From the NCBI GenBank assembly GCA_934631985.1, contig CAKTYE010000042.1, forward strand, positions 1 through 21,672: a stretch of DNA of 21,672 nucleotides, in the 5' to 3' direction. Each line of letters opens with the position of its first letter. The first letter of the stretch is position 1. Origin of the DNA: an uncultured Clostridia bacterium. Its GTDB lineage: Bacteria > Bacillota > Clostridia > Christensenellales > Aristaeellaceae. Under the pieces are notes generated by a model, which was not told the origin of the DNA, searched no databases, and saw nothing but the letters and a program-made list of their open reading frames with translations. Position numbers and translations under genes: made by a program. Below are positions 14,919-21,672 of the stretch, piece after piece.

Positions 14919-14963
14919 CCGGGGGCCAGCCAAAATTTCCATGCAGCTAAGGCTGGCCCCCGG
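14919..14963. repeat. 13-bp GC-rich stem-loop
   Basis: CCGGGGGCCAGCC (14919-14931) pairs perfectly with GGCTGGCCCCCGG (14951-14963) around a 19-nt AT-rich loop. No T-tract follows on either strand, so it is not a standard terminator. Confidence 0.65.
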
Positions 14964-15168
14964 ACCCCATGGTTGCCTCCAGCCATCACTCGGATCGGAG
15001 CCTTCCCAGGGGGACATAACCCGAGCCTCCTTCGGTTCCGCTCCATGGCATTCCGTCGGCTGACCGTATACAGCCGCCGGAACGCCTTGTCGCTTAGGAT
15101 AGGCGTAAGCAACAAAAGTTACCTGCACTGAAAAGTCATCCAGCAGCAGGGATGCCCCGCACTAAAAG

Positions 15169-15201
15169 CCTCCCCTGAAAGGGGAGGTGCCCCGAAGGGG
15201 C
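15169..15201. repeat. REP-like double hairpin, copy 2
   Basis: CCTCCCCT (15169-15176) pairs with AGGGGAGG (15180-15187) over a GAA loop, and GCCCC (15189-15193) pairs with GGGGC (15197-15201) over another GAA loop. It has the same orientation and design as copy 1 but differs in stem sequence. Confidence 0.6.
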
Positions 15202-15344
15202 GGAGAGGTTCCGTCCCCCCAAAGTCTTCCTTCGCATAGGGAGTCGCAGAAGCCCCCTCATTTCTTCCATATGCTACAATCGCAATCCAATCCCCCTATA
15301 TTCTAAACAAGTTCCCACCTCTCACACAACTCCGCGAACTATTC

Positions 15345-15373
15345 TTGACAGCTGCTTCCCAGCATGTTATGAT
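15345..15373 (+). promoter_or_regulatory. Near-consensus sigma-A promoter of the murR-like/namZ operon
   Basis: A perfect TTGACA (15345-15350) and TATGAT (15368-15373) are spaced by 17 bp. The leader to the ATG at 15417 is about 37 nt. No obvious regulator operator was identified, although autoregulation by the RpiR-type protein would be usual. Confidence 0.88.
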
Positions 15374-15416
15374 ACCAGACAGAAACAGAAGCGAATTGCA
15401 TCAGGGGGGATGGCGT

Positions 15417-16262
15417 ATGGGCGCGTTCACCAGGCTGCGGGAGAGCGGCTTTTCCGTCACCGAGAAGCGCATTGCCGACTATATCCTGAAAAATGCAGAC
15501 CGCCTGCCTGATTTGACCATCAGCACCGTCGCAGCGGAATGCGGCACCAGCAAATCCATGGTGGTGCAGCTTTGCAAAACGGCGGGCTTCAAGGGTTACA
15601 AGGATTTGTGCGGTCAGCTGCTGGTGGAGCAGGCGCTTCGGCAGCAGCAGAACCCGGAGCCGGATTATGACGATCTGCATCCCGGCTGCACCACGGCGCA
15701 GCTATGTCAGCTTACCTTTCGGGAGGAGCTGCGCTCCCTGCAGGCCACGGCAGAGCTGACGGACCCGGCAGCCATCGAGCAGGCCGCCACGCTGCTGCTG
15801 CAAGCAGATCGCATTGCGCTGTTCGGTGTAGGCAGCAGTGCCATGGCGGCGATGGATCTCTATTATAAGCTGTGCCGCGTGGGGCTGAACGTCCGCTTTT
15901 CGCAGGATGTGCATTGCCAGCTGCTGGATACCGCTTCCATGACGGAACAAAGCGCGGCAGTGGTGTTCAGCTTCAACGGGCGCACCCGGGACATGATCGA
16001 GGCCTGTGAGCTTGCCAAAGGGCAGGGAGCACACCTGATTTCCATCACCCGCTATGGCACAAACCCCATTGCGTCCATGAGCGATGTGGCCCTGTACGTT
16101 GCCAGCAACGAATCCCTACGCCGGGTCACCACCATGAGTTCCCGGCTGTGTACCCTGGCGGTGTCGGACGTGCTGTTTTCCTGCCTGGTCAACCGCATGG
16201 GGCCGCAGGTAAATGACCTGATCCAGCGCAACACCATGATTGCAAACCGCCGACGGAAATAA
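15417..16262 (+). CDS. MurR/RpiR-family transcriptional regulator
   Basis: The 281-residue protein has an N-terminal RpiR helix-turn-helix domain (about 1-75; FSVTEKRIADYIL, then TVAAECGTSKSMVVQLCKTAGF) and a C-terminal SIS sugar-phosphate-binding domain (about 118-255; ALFGVGSSAMAAMD, then VVFSFNGRTRDMIEACELAK). Such regulators control sugar catabolism genes in response to phosphosugars. The neighbouring namZ gene suggests MurNAc-6-phosphate or a related amino sugar as effector, as for B. subtilis MurR; this is inference. I chose the ATG at 15417 because AGGGGGG lies 8 nt upstream; an in-frame start at 15345 falls in the promoter. The next gene starts 34 bp downstream. Confidence 0.92.
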   Translation: MGAFTRLRESGFSVTEKRIADYILKNADRLPDLTISTVAAECGTSKSMVVQLCKTAGFKGYKDLCGQLLVEQALRQQQNPEPDYDDLHPGCTTAQLCQLTFREELRSLQATAELTDPAAIEQAATLLLQADRIALFGVGSSAMAAMDLYYKLCRVGLNVRFSQDVHCQLLDTASMTEQSAAVVFSFNGRTRDMIEACELAKGQGAHLISITRYGTNPIASMSDVALYVASNESLRRVTTMSSRLCTLAVSDVLFSCLVNRMGPQVNDLIQRNTMIANRRRK

Positions 16263-16296
16263 TTTATTGCACGACCTTGATAGGAGGAACGTATTG

Positions 16297-17445
16297 ATGC
16301 AAAAGCATCCTGTTCTCAGCGGCGTGGACCGCCTGCATACGGTAGACGAGCTGCTTCGCGGCCGCCGCGTTGGGTTGATGACCAATCCGACGGGTATCAC
16401 GCACGATTTTGTCAGCACCATCGACCTGATTCATCAGCGCTATCAGCTCAGCGCCCTGTATGCCGTGGAGCATGGCATTCGCGGCGATGTACAGGCGGGC
16501 GAGAAGTTTGACACCATGACCGACCCCGCCACTGGCGTGACCGTATACAGCGCCTATGGCGCAAACGATCACTTCACCGATGAAATGCTGGACGCTTTCG
16601 ATGTGCTGGTCTTTGACATTCAGGATGTGGGCGCACGGTTTTACACCTATTTGTATTCCCTGTCCTATGCCATGGAGGCCTGCGCACGGGCGGGAAAGCC
16701 CATCATCGTGCTGGATCGTGTGAATCCGCTGGGCGGTCTGAAGCGCTGCGGCACGGTGTTGGATACGCGCTTCTCCTCCTTTGTGGGCGGCTATGCGCTG
16801 CCCACCCAGTATGGCCTGACCATCGGCGAATACGCCCGCTATGTGAAGGATTACCTTTCCCTGAACGTGGATTTGACCGTTGTGCCGCTGCAAGGCTGGA
16901 GCCGTGACATGCTGCTGGACGACACCGACCTGCCCTGGGTCGCGCCCTCGCCCAACTGCGCCGATCTGGCAACGGCACTGTGCTACATTGGCACCTGCAT
17001 TTTTGAAGGCTCCAATTGCAGCGAGGGCCGCGGCACTACGCAGCCCTTCCAGGTGATTGGCGCACCCTTCATTGATGGCGCGGCGCTGGCGGCGCGCATG
17101 AATGCGCTGGCCCTGCCCGGGCTGCATTTCCGCCCCACCACCTTCGTCCCTACCTTCAGCAAGCATCAGGGCGTTTTGTGCCATGGTGTGCAGATGCACA
17201 TCACCGACCGTGCAGCCTGTGATGCCTTCGTGGGCGGCCTGATGCTGATGGACACCATTCGCGAAATGTACCCGCAGGATTTTGAATTCCTGCACTGGGG
17301 CGAAGGCAGCAGCTACGGCATTGATAAGCTGCTGGGTACCGATGCTTACCGCACCGGCAAGCTCACGGCCCGGGAGCTGATCGAGACCAGCCGTGAACCG
17401 GTGCAGCGCTTTGGTGAAAAGGTGCAGCGTTTCATGCTTTACTGA
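16297..17445 (+). CDS. namZ: Exo-beta-N-acetylmuramidase NamZ (DUF1343)
   Basis: The 382-residue protein covers the whole DUF1343 family: GLMTNPTGI near residue 24, AVEHGIRGDVQAGEKF, VFDIQDVGARFYTYLYSL, VLDRVNPLGG, then SPNCADLATALCYIG and EGSNCSEGRGTTQPFQVIG. B. subtilis NamZ (YbbC) removes terminal MurNAc from the non-reducing end of peptidoglycan fragments. TAGGAGG (16281-16287) lies 9 nt before the ATG. No signal peptide or lipobox is visible at this start, nor in the short upstream extension, so the protein looks cytoplasmic, unlike the exported B. subtilis enzyme. It follows the RpiR-type regulator. Its stop overlaps the end of the convergent glycosylase gene by 7 bp. Confidence 0.9.
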   Translation: MQKHPVLSGVDRLHTVDELLRGRRVGLMTNPTGITHDFVSTIDLIHQRYQLSALYAVEHGIRGDVQAGEKFDTMTDPATGVTVYSAYGANDHFTDEMLDAFDVLVFDIQDVGARFYTYLYSLSYAMEACARAGKPIIVLDRVNPLGGLKRCGTVLDTRFSSFVGGYALPTQYGLTIGEYARYVKDYLSLNVDLTVVPLQGWSRDMLLDDTDLPWVAPSPNCADLATALCYIGTCIFEGSNCSEGRGTTQPFQVIGAPFIDGAALAARMNALALPGLHFRPTTFVPTFSKHQGVLCHGVQMHITDRAACDAFVGGLMLMDTIREMYPQDFEFLHWGEGSSYGIDKLLGTDAYRTGKLTARELIETSREPVQRFGEKVQRFMLY

Positions 17446-18242
17446 CGCACAACGTGCTGCCGATAATAAAACAAGATTTGCTGATACCAGCCTGCACGCC
17501 CTCCCCACGCCGGGAAGGGCGTTTTTCCATGATATTCTTCTTCAATGACCTTTTGAATCCACACATCTACCGGCGCGGATGCAAACCGATGATAGGCAAA
17601 AAGCATGACGCAGCCTGCCACCTTCACACCCACGCCGGGACAGGCCAGCAGTTGTTCCTGTAGTGCTGCATCCGACAGCGCATCGCAGGCGGACAGGTCG
17701 AGCTTCCCTTCTGCGACCAGTCGCGCGGTTCCCAGCACATACGGTGCGCGATAGCCCAGCCCACAGGTGCGAAGCTCTGCTTCTGTTGCCGCTGCCAGAC
17801 GCTGAACCGTCGGGAACGCAAACTCGCCCTGTGCCATCAGTGTGCCATAGGCTGTGCAGAGTCGTTCCACGCAGTCGCGAATGGCAGGGATGCTTTTGCG
17901 CTGGGAGCAAATGAAGCTGATAAGCGTTTCAAACGGCTCCTGACGCAAAATGCGCAGCCCTTCACAGCAGGCAGCCGCTTGCCGCAGGTAGGCTTCTTCA
18001 GCAGGGATCTCCGCAAACAGTGGCGCATAGTCCGTATCTAAATCGAAGTATCGCTGCCAGTAGGGCGCATCCTCCAGCGAAAAATCAAACTGCCAGCGAT
18101 GTTCCCCCAGTGGGATGACGGTGGTCATTTTGCTCCCTGCAAGCACACGATAGGCGCCATCGGGCTGCGGCTTCATGCGAAAGCATTGTCCGCTGGCATA
18201 CAGGGTCGGCAGGTCAAAATGCTCCAGCTGCAAAATCGGCAT
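17439..18242 (-). CDS. 8-oxoguanine DNA glycosylase/AP lyase, OGG type
   Basis: The 267-residue protein belongs to the HhH-GPD superfamily, OGG1 branch. It has GQCFRM (18-23), YFDLDTDY (65-72), SFICSQRKSIPAI (109-121), the LGYRAPYV block (162-169), and the helix-hairpin-helix CPGVGVKVAGCVMLFAY (201-217) with catalytic K207 and D226 in PVDVWIQK. It removes oxidised guanine from DNA and nicks the abasic site. I chose the ATG at 18242 because AAGGAGG precedes it at good spacing; the upstream in-frame start at 18305 runs through the promoter. It is a single gene converging with namZ. A plus-strand terminator for namZ lies within its 3' coding part (17497-17526). Confidence 0.92.
   Translation of the reverse strand: MPILQLEHFDLPTLYASGQCFRMKPQPDGAYRVLAGSKMTTVIPLGEHRWQFDFSLEDAPYWQRYFDLDTDYAPLFAEIPAEEAYLRQAAACCEGLRILRQEPFETLISFICSQRKSIPAIRDCVERLCTAYGTLMAQGEFAFPTVQRLAAATEAELRTCGLGYRAPYVLGTARLVAEGKLDLSACDALSDAALQEQLLACPGVGVKVAGCVMLFAYHRFASAPVDVWIQKVIEEEYHGKTPFPAWGGRAGWYQQILFYYRQHVVRQ
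17497..17526 (+). terminator. Intrinsic terminator of namZ operon inside the glycosylase gene
   Basis: On the plus strand CGCCCTCCCC (17497-17506) pairs with GGGAAGGGCG (17512-17521) with one mismatch, over a 5-nt loop, followed directly by TTTTT (17522-17526). It starts 52 bp after the namZ stop. On the other strand these bases encode glycosylase residues around 239-248. Confidence 0.72.
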
Positions 18243-18276
18243 GGCAGTTCCTCCTTGGTAATACATTGCGAAGGGT

Positions 18277-18285
18277 ATTATAACA
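18277..18285 (-). promoter_or_regulatory. Extended -10 promoter of the glycosylase gene
   Basis: Read on the minus strand, TATAAT is preceded by TGT, giving the extended -10 form TGTTATAAT. The -35 region is weak. The start codon is about 35 nt downstream. Confidence 0.65.
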
Positions 18286-18304
18286 TAGCTGCCGCGCAAG
18301 CGCA

Positions 18305-18341
18305 CAAAAAATGAGTCGTGCCTTTGACACGACTCATTTTT
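18305..18341 (-). terminator. Terminator of the ABC transporter operon
   Basis: A perfect 14-bp stem pairs 18307-18320 with 18328-18341 (minus-strand reading AAAAATGAGTCGTG, 7-nt loop, CACGACTCATTTTT), with Ts continuing to 18305. A and T runs on both sides could let it act in both directions. It lies 10 bp beyond the last permease stop and just upstream of the glycosylase promoter. Confidence 0.9.
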
Positions 18342-18351
18342 GCTGCTGTTA

Positions 18352-19221
18352 TTACGCCTTCAGGCCCGTCGTTGCCACGCCCTCTACCAGATACTTCTGG
18401 AAGAACATGAACACCGCCACTACGGGGATGATCGACAGGGTGGTCATGGCGAACAGGCCGGACCAGTTCGTCTGCACTGAGGGATCAGCGAACATCTTCA
18501 GGGCGATGGACACGGTGTACTTCTTGGGCTTGTTGAGGTAAATCAGCGGCCCAAGGAATTCCTGCCAGGACCAGTAGAACGCGAAGATGGAGGAGGTGAT
18601 CAGCGAGGGCTTCGACAGGGGCAGCAGGACATTGAGATAGGTGCGGAACCAGCCGCAGCCGTCGATCTCAGCCGCTTCATCCAGCTCGCGGGGAACGCCG
18701 CGCATGAACTGCATGTTCAGGAACACGAAGAAGGGAACGCCGCAGAACTGCGGCACGATGATCGGCAGATACGTGTTGATCCAGTGGATCTTCTGGAAGA
18801 TGGCATACTGCGGGATCATCAGCACCTGCACCGGCAGCAGCATGGTACCCATCAGGATGGTGAACCACACCTTGCGGCCCTTGAAGGGAATGCGCGCAAA
18901 GCCATAGGCCACCAGCGAGGAGGAGACCACACCGCCAATGGTGGAAAACACCGCGATCAGCAGCGAGTTGGAGAAGTAGGTGGAGTAGGTATAGCGGCCT
19001 GTGGACTGCCAGCCCTCTACATAGTTCTCCCACACGATGCGGGAGGGGATCAGGTTGGTCACGGTGGTGAACACTTCGTCATTGGGCTTCAGAGAACTGG
19101 CGAACATCCACACCAGCGGATAGATCATGATGATGCCGAACAGGATGGCGAAGAAGTGAAACCGGAAGGCTCGCAGCCCCTTCTTCCAGGTCATGCGGCC
19201 CGTTTTTTGTTCTTGTTTCAT
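18352..19221 (-). CDS. Carbohydrate ABC transporter permease, MalG type
   Basis: The 289-residue inner-membrane protein has about six helices, beginning with FAILFGIIMIYPLVWMFASS after a basic N-terminus. The cytoplasmic EAA loop that contacts the ATPase reads ELDEAAEIDGCGWFRTYLNVLLPLSKP in parts (EAAxxDGxxxxxxxxxxxLP). The length and layout match MalG/UgpE-type subunits of the CUT1 family. I chose the ATG at 19221 because AAGGAGG lies about 6 nt before it; another in-frame ATG at 19248 would overlap the upstream gene and has no such site. It follows the MalF-type gene by 16 bp. The substrate cannot be told from the permeases. Confidence 0.93.
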   Translation of the reverse strand: MKQEQKTGRMTWKKGLRAFRFHFFAILFGIIMIYPLVWMFASSLKPNDEVFTTVTNLIPSRIVWENYVEGWQSTGRYTYSTYFSNSLLIAVFSTIGGVVSSSLVAYGFARIPFKGRKVWFTILMGTMLLPVQVLMIPQYAIFQKIHWINTYLPIIVPQFCGVPFFVFLNMQFMRGVPRELDEAAEIDGCGWFRTYLNVLLPLSKPSLITSSIFAFYWSWQEFLGPLIYLNKPKKYTVSIALKMFADPSVQTNWSGLFAMTTLSIIPVVAVFMFFQKYLVEGVATTGLKA

Positions 19222-19237
19222 CTTGCTTCCTCCTTCC

Positions 19238-20158
19238 TTATTCCTCATAGTGAACCCAGCCCGTGGAGCTGCCGAAGATGAAGATGGAGAACACGGCGAT
19301 GATCAGCAGCAGCACCCAGGACATGGCGCAGGCATAGCCCATCTTGAAGTAGGAGAAGCCCTGCTTGTAGATGTACAGCGCGAACAGCATGGTGCTGTTC
19401 AGCGGGCCGCCGTCGGTGATGATCAGACTCTCTGAGAAGGACTTGAACGCGGTGATGATGCCCATCACCAGGTTGAAGAAGATCACGGGGCTGAGCATGG
19501 GCAGGGTGATCTTGAAGAAGCGCTGGGGGGGTGTTGCGCCGTCGATGAGCGCCGCTTCATAATAGTTCTGCGGAATCTGCTTCAGGCCGGAGATGAAGAT
19601 CAGCATGGAGGAGCCGAAGTGCCAGCAGCCCAGCAGGATCAGGGAGTACAGCGCTGTGGAGCGCTCGCCCACCCAGTTGAAATCCACCGTGCGGCCCAGC
19701 AGCTGGGACAGCATGCCGTTGATGGCGCCCTGGGAGCCGAACAGCTGCGCCCAGATAATGGCAATGGCAACGCTGCCGCCCAGCAGGGAGGGAATATAGT
19801 AAACGGTGCGGTAAATGCCGATCCCGCGATGCTTCGTCGCCAGGATCATCGCCACGCCCAGCGCAGTTGCCAGACGAAGCGGCACCAGAATGAATACGTA
19901 CTTAAAGGTCACGCCCACGGATTGCCAGAAGGCGCCGTCCTGGAACATGGAGACATAATTCTGTACGCCGATCCACTGCGGCGCGCCCAGCGCGTCATAC
20001 TTGGTGAAGGACAGGTATAGAGAATAGAGCATCGGGATAGACGTAAAGGCCAGCAGGCCGAAAAGCCAGGGAGCAATGAAGGCATAACCCGCCAGGTTAT
20101 TCCTCCGCAGGCGCCGCTTTGCGCCAGCAGACAATTGGGTTTTCTTTGCGGCGATCAT
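19238..20158 (-). CDS. Carbohydrate ABC transporter permease, MalF/UgpA type
   Basis: The 306-residue protein has a basic N-terminal part, then about six helices starting at AGYAFIAPWLFGLLAF. The EAA loop is YYEAALIDGATPPQRFFKITLPMLSP in parts, typical of CUT1 sugar importers. It forms the membrane channel together with the MalG-type subunit. Two starts are close: the ATG at 20167 touches AAGGAAGG directly, whereas the ATG at 20158 lies 9 nt after it, so I prefer 20158. The gap to the binding-protein gene upstream is about 220 bp and holds a hairpin. No ATPase gene is present; many Firmicutes use a shared MsmX-type ATPase encoded elsewhere. Confidence 0.92.
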   Translation of the reverse strand: MIAAKKTQLSAGAKRRLRRNNLAGYAFIAPWLFGLLAFTSIPMLYSLYLSFTKYDALGAPQWIGVQNYVSMFQDGAFWQSVGVTFKYVFILVPLRLATALGVAMILATKHRGIGIYRTVYYIPSLLGGSVAIAIIWAQLFGSQGAINGMLSQLLGRTVDFNWVGERSTALYSLILLGCWHFGSSMLIFISGLKQIPQNYYEAALIDGATPPQRFFKITLPMLSPVIFFNLVMGIITAFKSFSESLIITDGGPLNSTMLFALYIYKQGFSYFKMGYACAMSWVLLLIIAVFSIFIFGSSTGWVHYEE

Positions 20159-20376
20159 AACGTTCATCCTTCCTTGTGTGAATTCCGATCAGGTTCCGGG
20201 CCATGTGTGCATCCTCTGGCAGCCCGGTCGGCCAAGCGATCCATGACCGCTTCATGGCGCAGCTTTACCTTCCGCTGATCAGAGCGGGCGAAGCGTTCAC
20301 GCCATGGCGCACATACCTGTGAAAGAAACTGCACGGGGCTGCTTTTGCAGCCCCGGCAAAGAAATTTTTGTGTTGC
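20159..20376 (-). other. Spacer between binding protein and permease genes
   Basis: This 218-bp gap lies inside the transporter operon. Besides the hairpin at 20334-20355, a small stem CCATGA/TCATGG sits near 20239-20255. No gene and no clear promoter are seen. Confidence 0.5.
20334..20355 (-). promoter_or_regulatory. Hairpin after the binding-protein gene, possible attenuator or mRNA stabiliser
   Basis: A perfect 9-bp GC-rich stem, CGGGGCTGC (20334-20342) with GCAGCCCCG (20347-20355), closes a 4-nt loop. It lies about 20 nt after the binding-protein stop on the minus strand. Only a weak T-rich stretch follows, so partial termination or 3'-end protection is more likely than full termination. 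Such structures commonly keep binding protein levels above permease levels. Confidence 0.6.
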
Positions 20377-21633
20377 TTAGTTGTTCAGCGTCTTGTTCAC
20401 GAAAGCCACAAAGCTCTCGGCAGCCGCTTCGGGGGTCGCTTCGCCGAACAGCACGCTGGCCTGGGCGTTTTCGAATTCCTTCGCAACCTCGCCGTGGCAG
20501 GTGGGTTCGGGATCGTTCAGCTTGGAGGAGTAGTCGTTCAGCACGTTCATGTAAGCGAACATGTTGCCGGACACATCGTCCAGGGAAGCGCCCACCACGT
20601 CAGCCATCTTGGGAGAAATCGGCACACCGCGGCGACCGGCAATGTACAGGTTGCAGGCTTCGTCGTTGGTCCAGTAGTTGATGTAGGCCACAGCCGCGTC
20701 CACATTCTCGCTGGTGGCAGCAATGCTCATGAACTGAGAGGGCTTCACATACATGGCCTTGTTTTCGGCAGCACCGGGGTACACAGTGTAGGACAGCAGG
20801 CCATATTCATCCTTCAGCATCTTGGCAAAGGTGGTGGAGCTGTCGGTGGTGGTCCAGATGGCAGCAGCCTCGCCCTTGCTGAAGAAGTAGTTTTCCTTGC
20901 CAACGTCCACGGTGGTCTCCGCCACGTTCTGGATCGCGCCGGCATCGTGCATGCGCTTTACAGATGCGAAGTAGTCCACCAGCACCTGGGTGTCAAAGCC
21001 CACGGCGGTCTGATCCGCGTTGTACAGCTCGCCGCCATGCTCGCGGGCGATGATGCGGAAGGAACCGAAATCGAAGCCTTCCATGTCGACGCCGTACTTA
21101 CCGGTCTTCTCATGGAACTCCAGCACCCACTGCTCGAACTCGTCCCAGGTCATCTCGTTGGTGGGAACTTCCATGCCCGCGTCTTCCACCAGCTTGCGGT
21201 TGGTGATCATGCACAGGCCGTTGGAGCCGGCGTTGATGCCGTACAGGCCGCCGTTCATCATGCCGCCGCTCAGCACGCTTTCAGGCACATCGGACACGTC
21301 GATGGCGCCGGACTCCACCAGGGGCGTCAGATCCAGCAGCAGGCCCTTTTCCACATAGCTCTTGATGTACTGGTAGTCCATGCGCAGTGCATCGGGCAGA
21401 TCCTGACCAGCCGCCAGGGTGTTCAGCTTGGTCCAGTAGTCATCCCAGGAGTAGTACTCAGGCTCCACATCGGTGCCGGTCGCTTCCATGAACATGTCCA
21501 TGACGTCCAGGTAGATCTTGTTGCTGGATTCGGAACCCCACCAGCACATGCGCATGGGTTCATCGGCAAACGCCGCCGCGCTCAGGGAGAGCAGCATTGC
21601 CACGGTCAACAAAAGAGCTGTCAGTTTCTTCAT
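20377..21633 (-). CDS. Extracellular sugar-binding protein of ABC transporter
   Basis: The 418-residue protein is a family 1-type solute-binding protein. A signal peptide covers residues 1-23 (MKK, a hydrophobic core, then SAAAFA before DEP). The mature part begins with the strand MRMCWWGS and continues with family features such as YWTKLNTLAAGQDLPDAL, a WTTTDSS ligand-region segment, and YINYWTNDEACNLYIAGRRGVP near the C-terminus. It captures a sugar or oligosaccharide and passes it to the two permeases encoded downstream. No lipobox cysteine follows the signal peptide, which is unusual for a monoderm binding protein. I chose the ATG at 21633 because AAGGAGG lies 8 nt upstream. The operon promoter would lie at or beyond the window edge. 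Confidence 0.93.
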   Translation of the reverse strand: MKKLTALLLTVAMLLSLSAAAFADEPMRMCWWGSESSNKIYLDVMDMFMEATGTDVEPEYYSWDDYWTKLNTLAAGQDLPDALRMDYQYIKSYVEKGLLLDLTPLVESGAIDVSDVPESVLSGGMMNGGLYGINAGSNGLCMITNRKLVEDAGMEVPTNEMTWDEFEQWVLEFHEKTGKYGVDMEGFDFGSFRIIAREHGGELYNADQTAVGFDTQVLVDYFASVKRMHDAGAIQNVAETTVDVGKENYFFSKGEAAAIWTTTDSSTTFAKMLKDEYGLLSYTVYPGAAENKAMYVKPSQFMSIAATSENVDAAVAYINYWTNDEACNLYIAGRRGVPISPKMADVVGASLDDVSGNMFAYMNVLNDYSSKLNDPEPTCHGEVAKEFENAQASVLFGEATPEAAAESFVAFVNKTLNN

Positions 21634-21672
21634 GGGAAAACCTCCTTGTTTTTTTTTTGATGACCTTAGCAT

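Larger units (their letters stand above)
14606..15344. other. Hairpin-rich spacer without a supported gene
   Basis: About 740 bp contain no convincing coding sequence. A 155-codon minus-strand frame (14648-15115) runs through five hairpins and has no recognisable domain or ribosome site, so I treat it as non-coding. The stretch holds two REP-like double hairpins (14709-14755 and 15169-15201) flanking three strong stem-loops (14863-14963), plus the palindrome GCACTAGTGC (14685-14694). The short motif GCACTRA recurs at about 14685, 14836, 15125 and 15160. The last 140 bp before the next promoter look plain and AT-richer. Confidence 0.6.

Noticed and set aside
14709..15201. CRISPR array
   Set aside because: The repeats are hairpins of differing sequence with irregular spacing; there are no identical direct repeats with unique spacers and no cas genes.
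16264..17508. 414-codon open frame on the minus strand
   Set aside because: It is the antisense of namZ, with no family features.
20368..21660. 430-codon open frame on the plus strand
   Set aside because: It is the antisense of the solute-binding protein, with Val/His/Gly-rich shadow composition.

Overview
The window looks like chromosomal DNA of a fairly GC-rich, Clostridia-like Firmicute, possibly a gut Christensenellales or Oscillospirales relative; that placement is an inference. It rests on four things: the tilS-hpt-ftsH gene order, strong AAGGAGG-type ribosome binding sites, carbohydrate ABC transporter genes without an ATPase gene, and a YesM/AraC-type two-component system. Seventeen protein genes are supported. 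I see no tRNA, rRNA, CRISPR array, phage module or transposase gene.

Left part (289-8925, plus strand). A membrane protein with a long Q/P/G/Y-rich cytoplasmic tail ends in an intrinsic terminator. It is followed by tilS and hpt (tRNA-Ile lysidine synthase and hypoxanthine phosphoribosyltransferase). After another terminator and a new promoter come ftsH (TTG start), a PHP-domain phosphoesterase 3 bp downstream, and a VanW-family cell-wall protein that also carries a Q/P/G/Y-rich tail. Between the VanW stop codon and its terminator lies a 163-bp imperfect palindrome with MITE-like ends.

Middle part (8982-14605, plus strand). A lipoprotein gene has its own terminator. A second promoter then drives a compact four-gene run: an endonuclease/exonuclease/phosphatase-fold hydrolase, a histidine phosphatase, a YesM-type sensor kinase and an AraC-type response regulator. 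The last three junctions are tight or overlapping, and the run ends in a strong terminator.

Spacer (14606-15344). About 740 bp hold no convincing gene but contain a series of hairpins: two REP-like double hairpins flanking three strong stem-loops of 8, 10 and 13 bp. This is the most structured non-coding stretch in the window.

Right part (15345-21672). A near-consensus promoter drives a MurR/RpiR-family regulator and a NamZ/DUF1343 exo-N-acetylmuramidase, a pairing that fits peptidoglycan sugar recycling. The operon converges on an OGG-type 8-oxoguanine DNA glycosylase: the two genes overlap by 7 bp, and the operon's terminator hairpin sits inside the glycosylase coding sequence. To the right, on the minus strand, is a sugar-type ABC importer (binding protein, then two permeases), ending in a terminator at 18305-18341. 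The binding protein has a Sec signal peptide but no lipobox.

I did not find an obviously new defence or mobile system. The best leads are the 163-bp palindrome, the hairpin-rich spacer, the shared disordered tails on two otherwise different envelope proteins, and the terminator embedded in a convergent gene.
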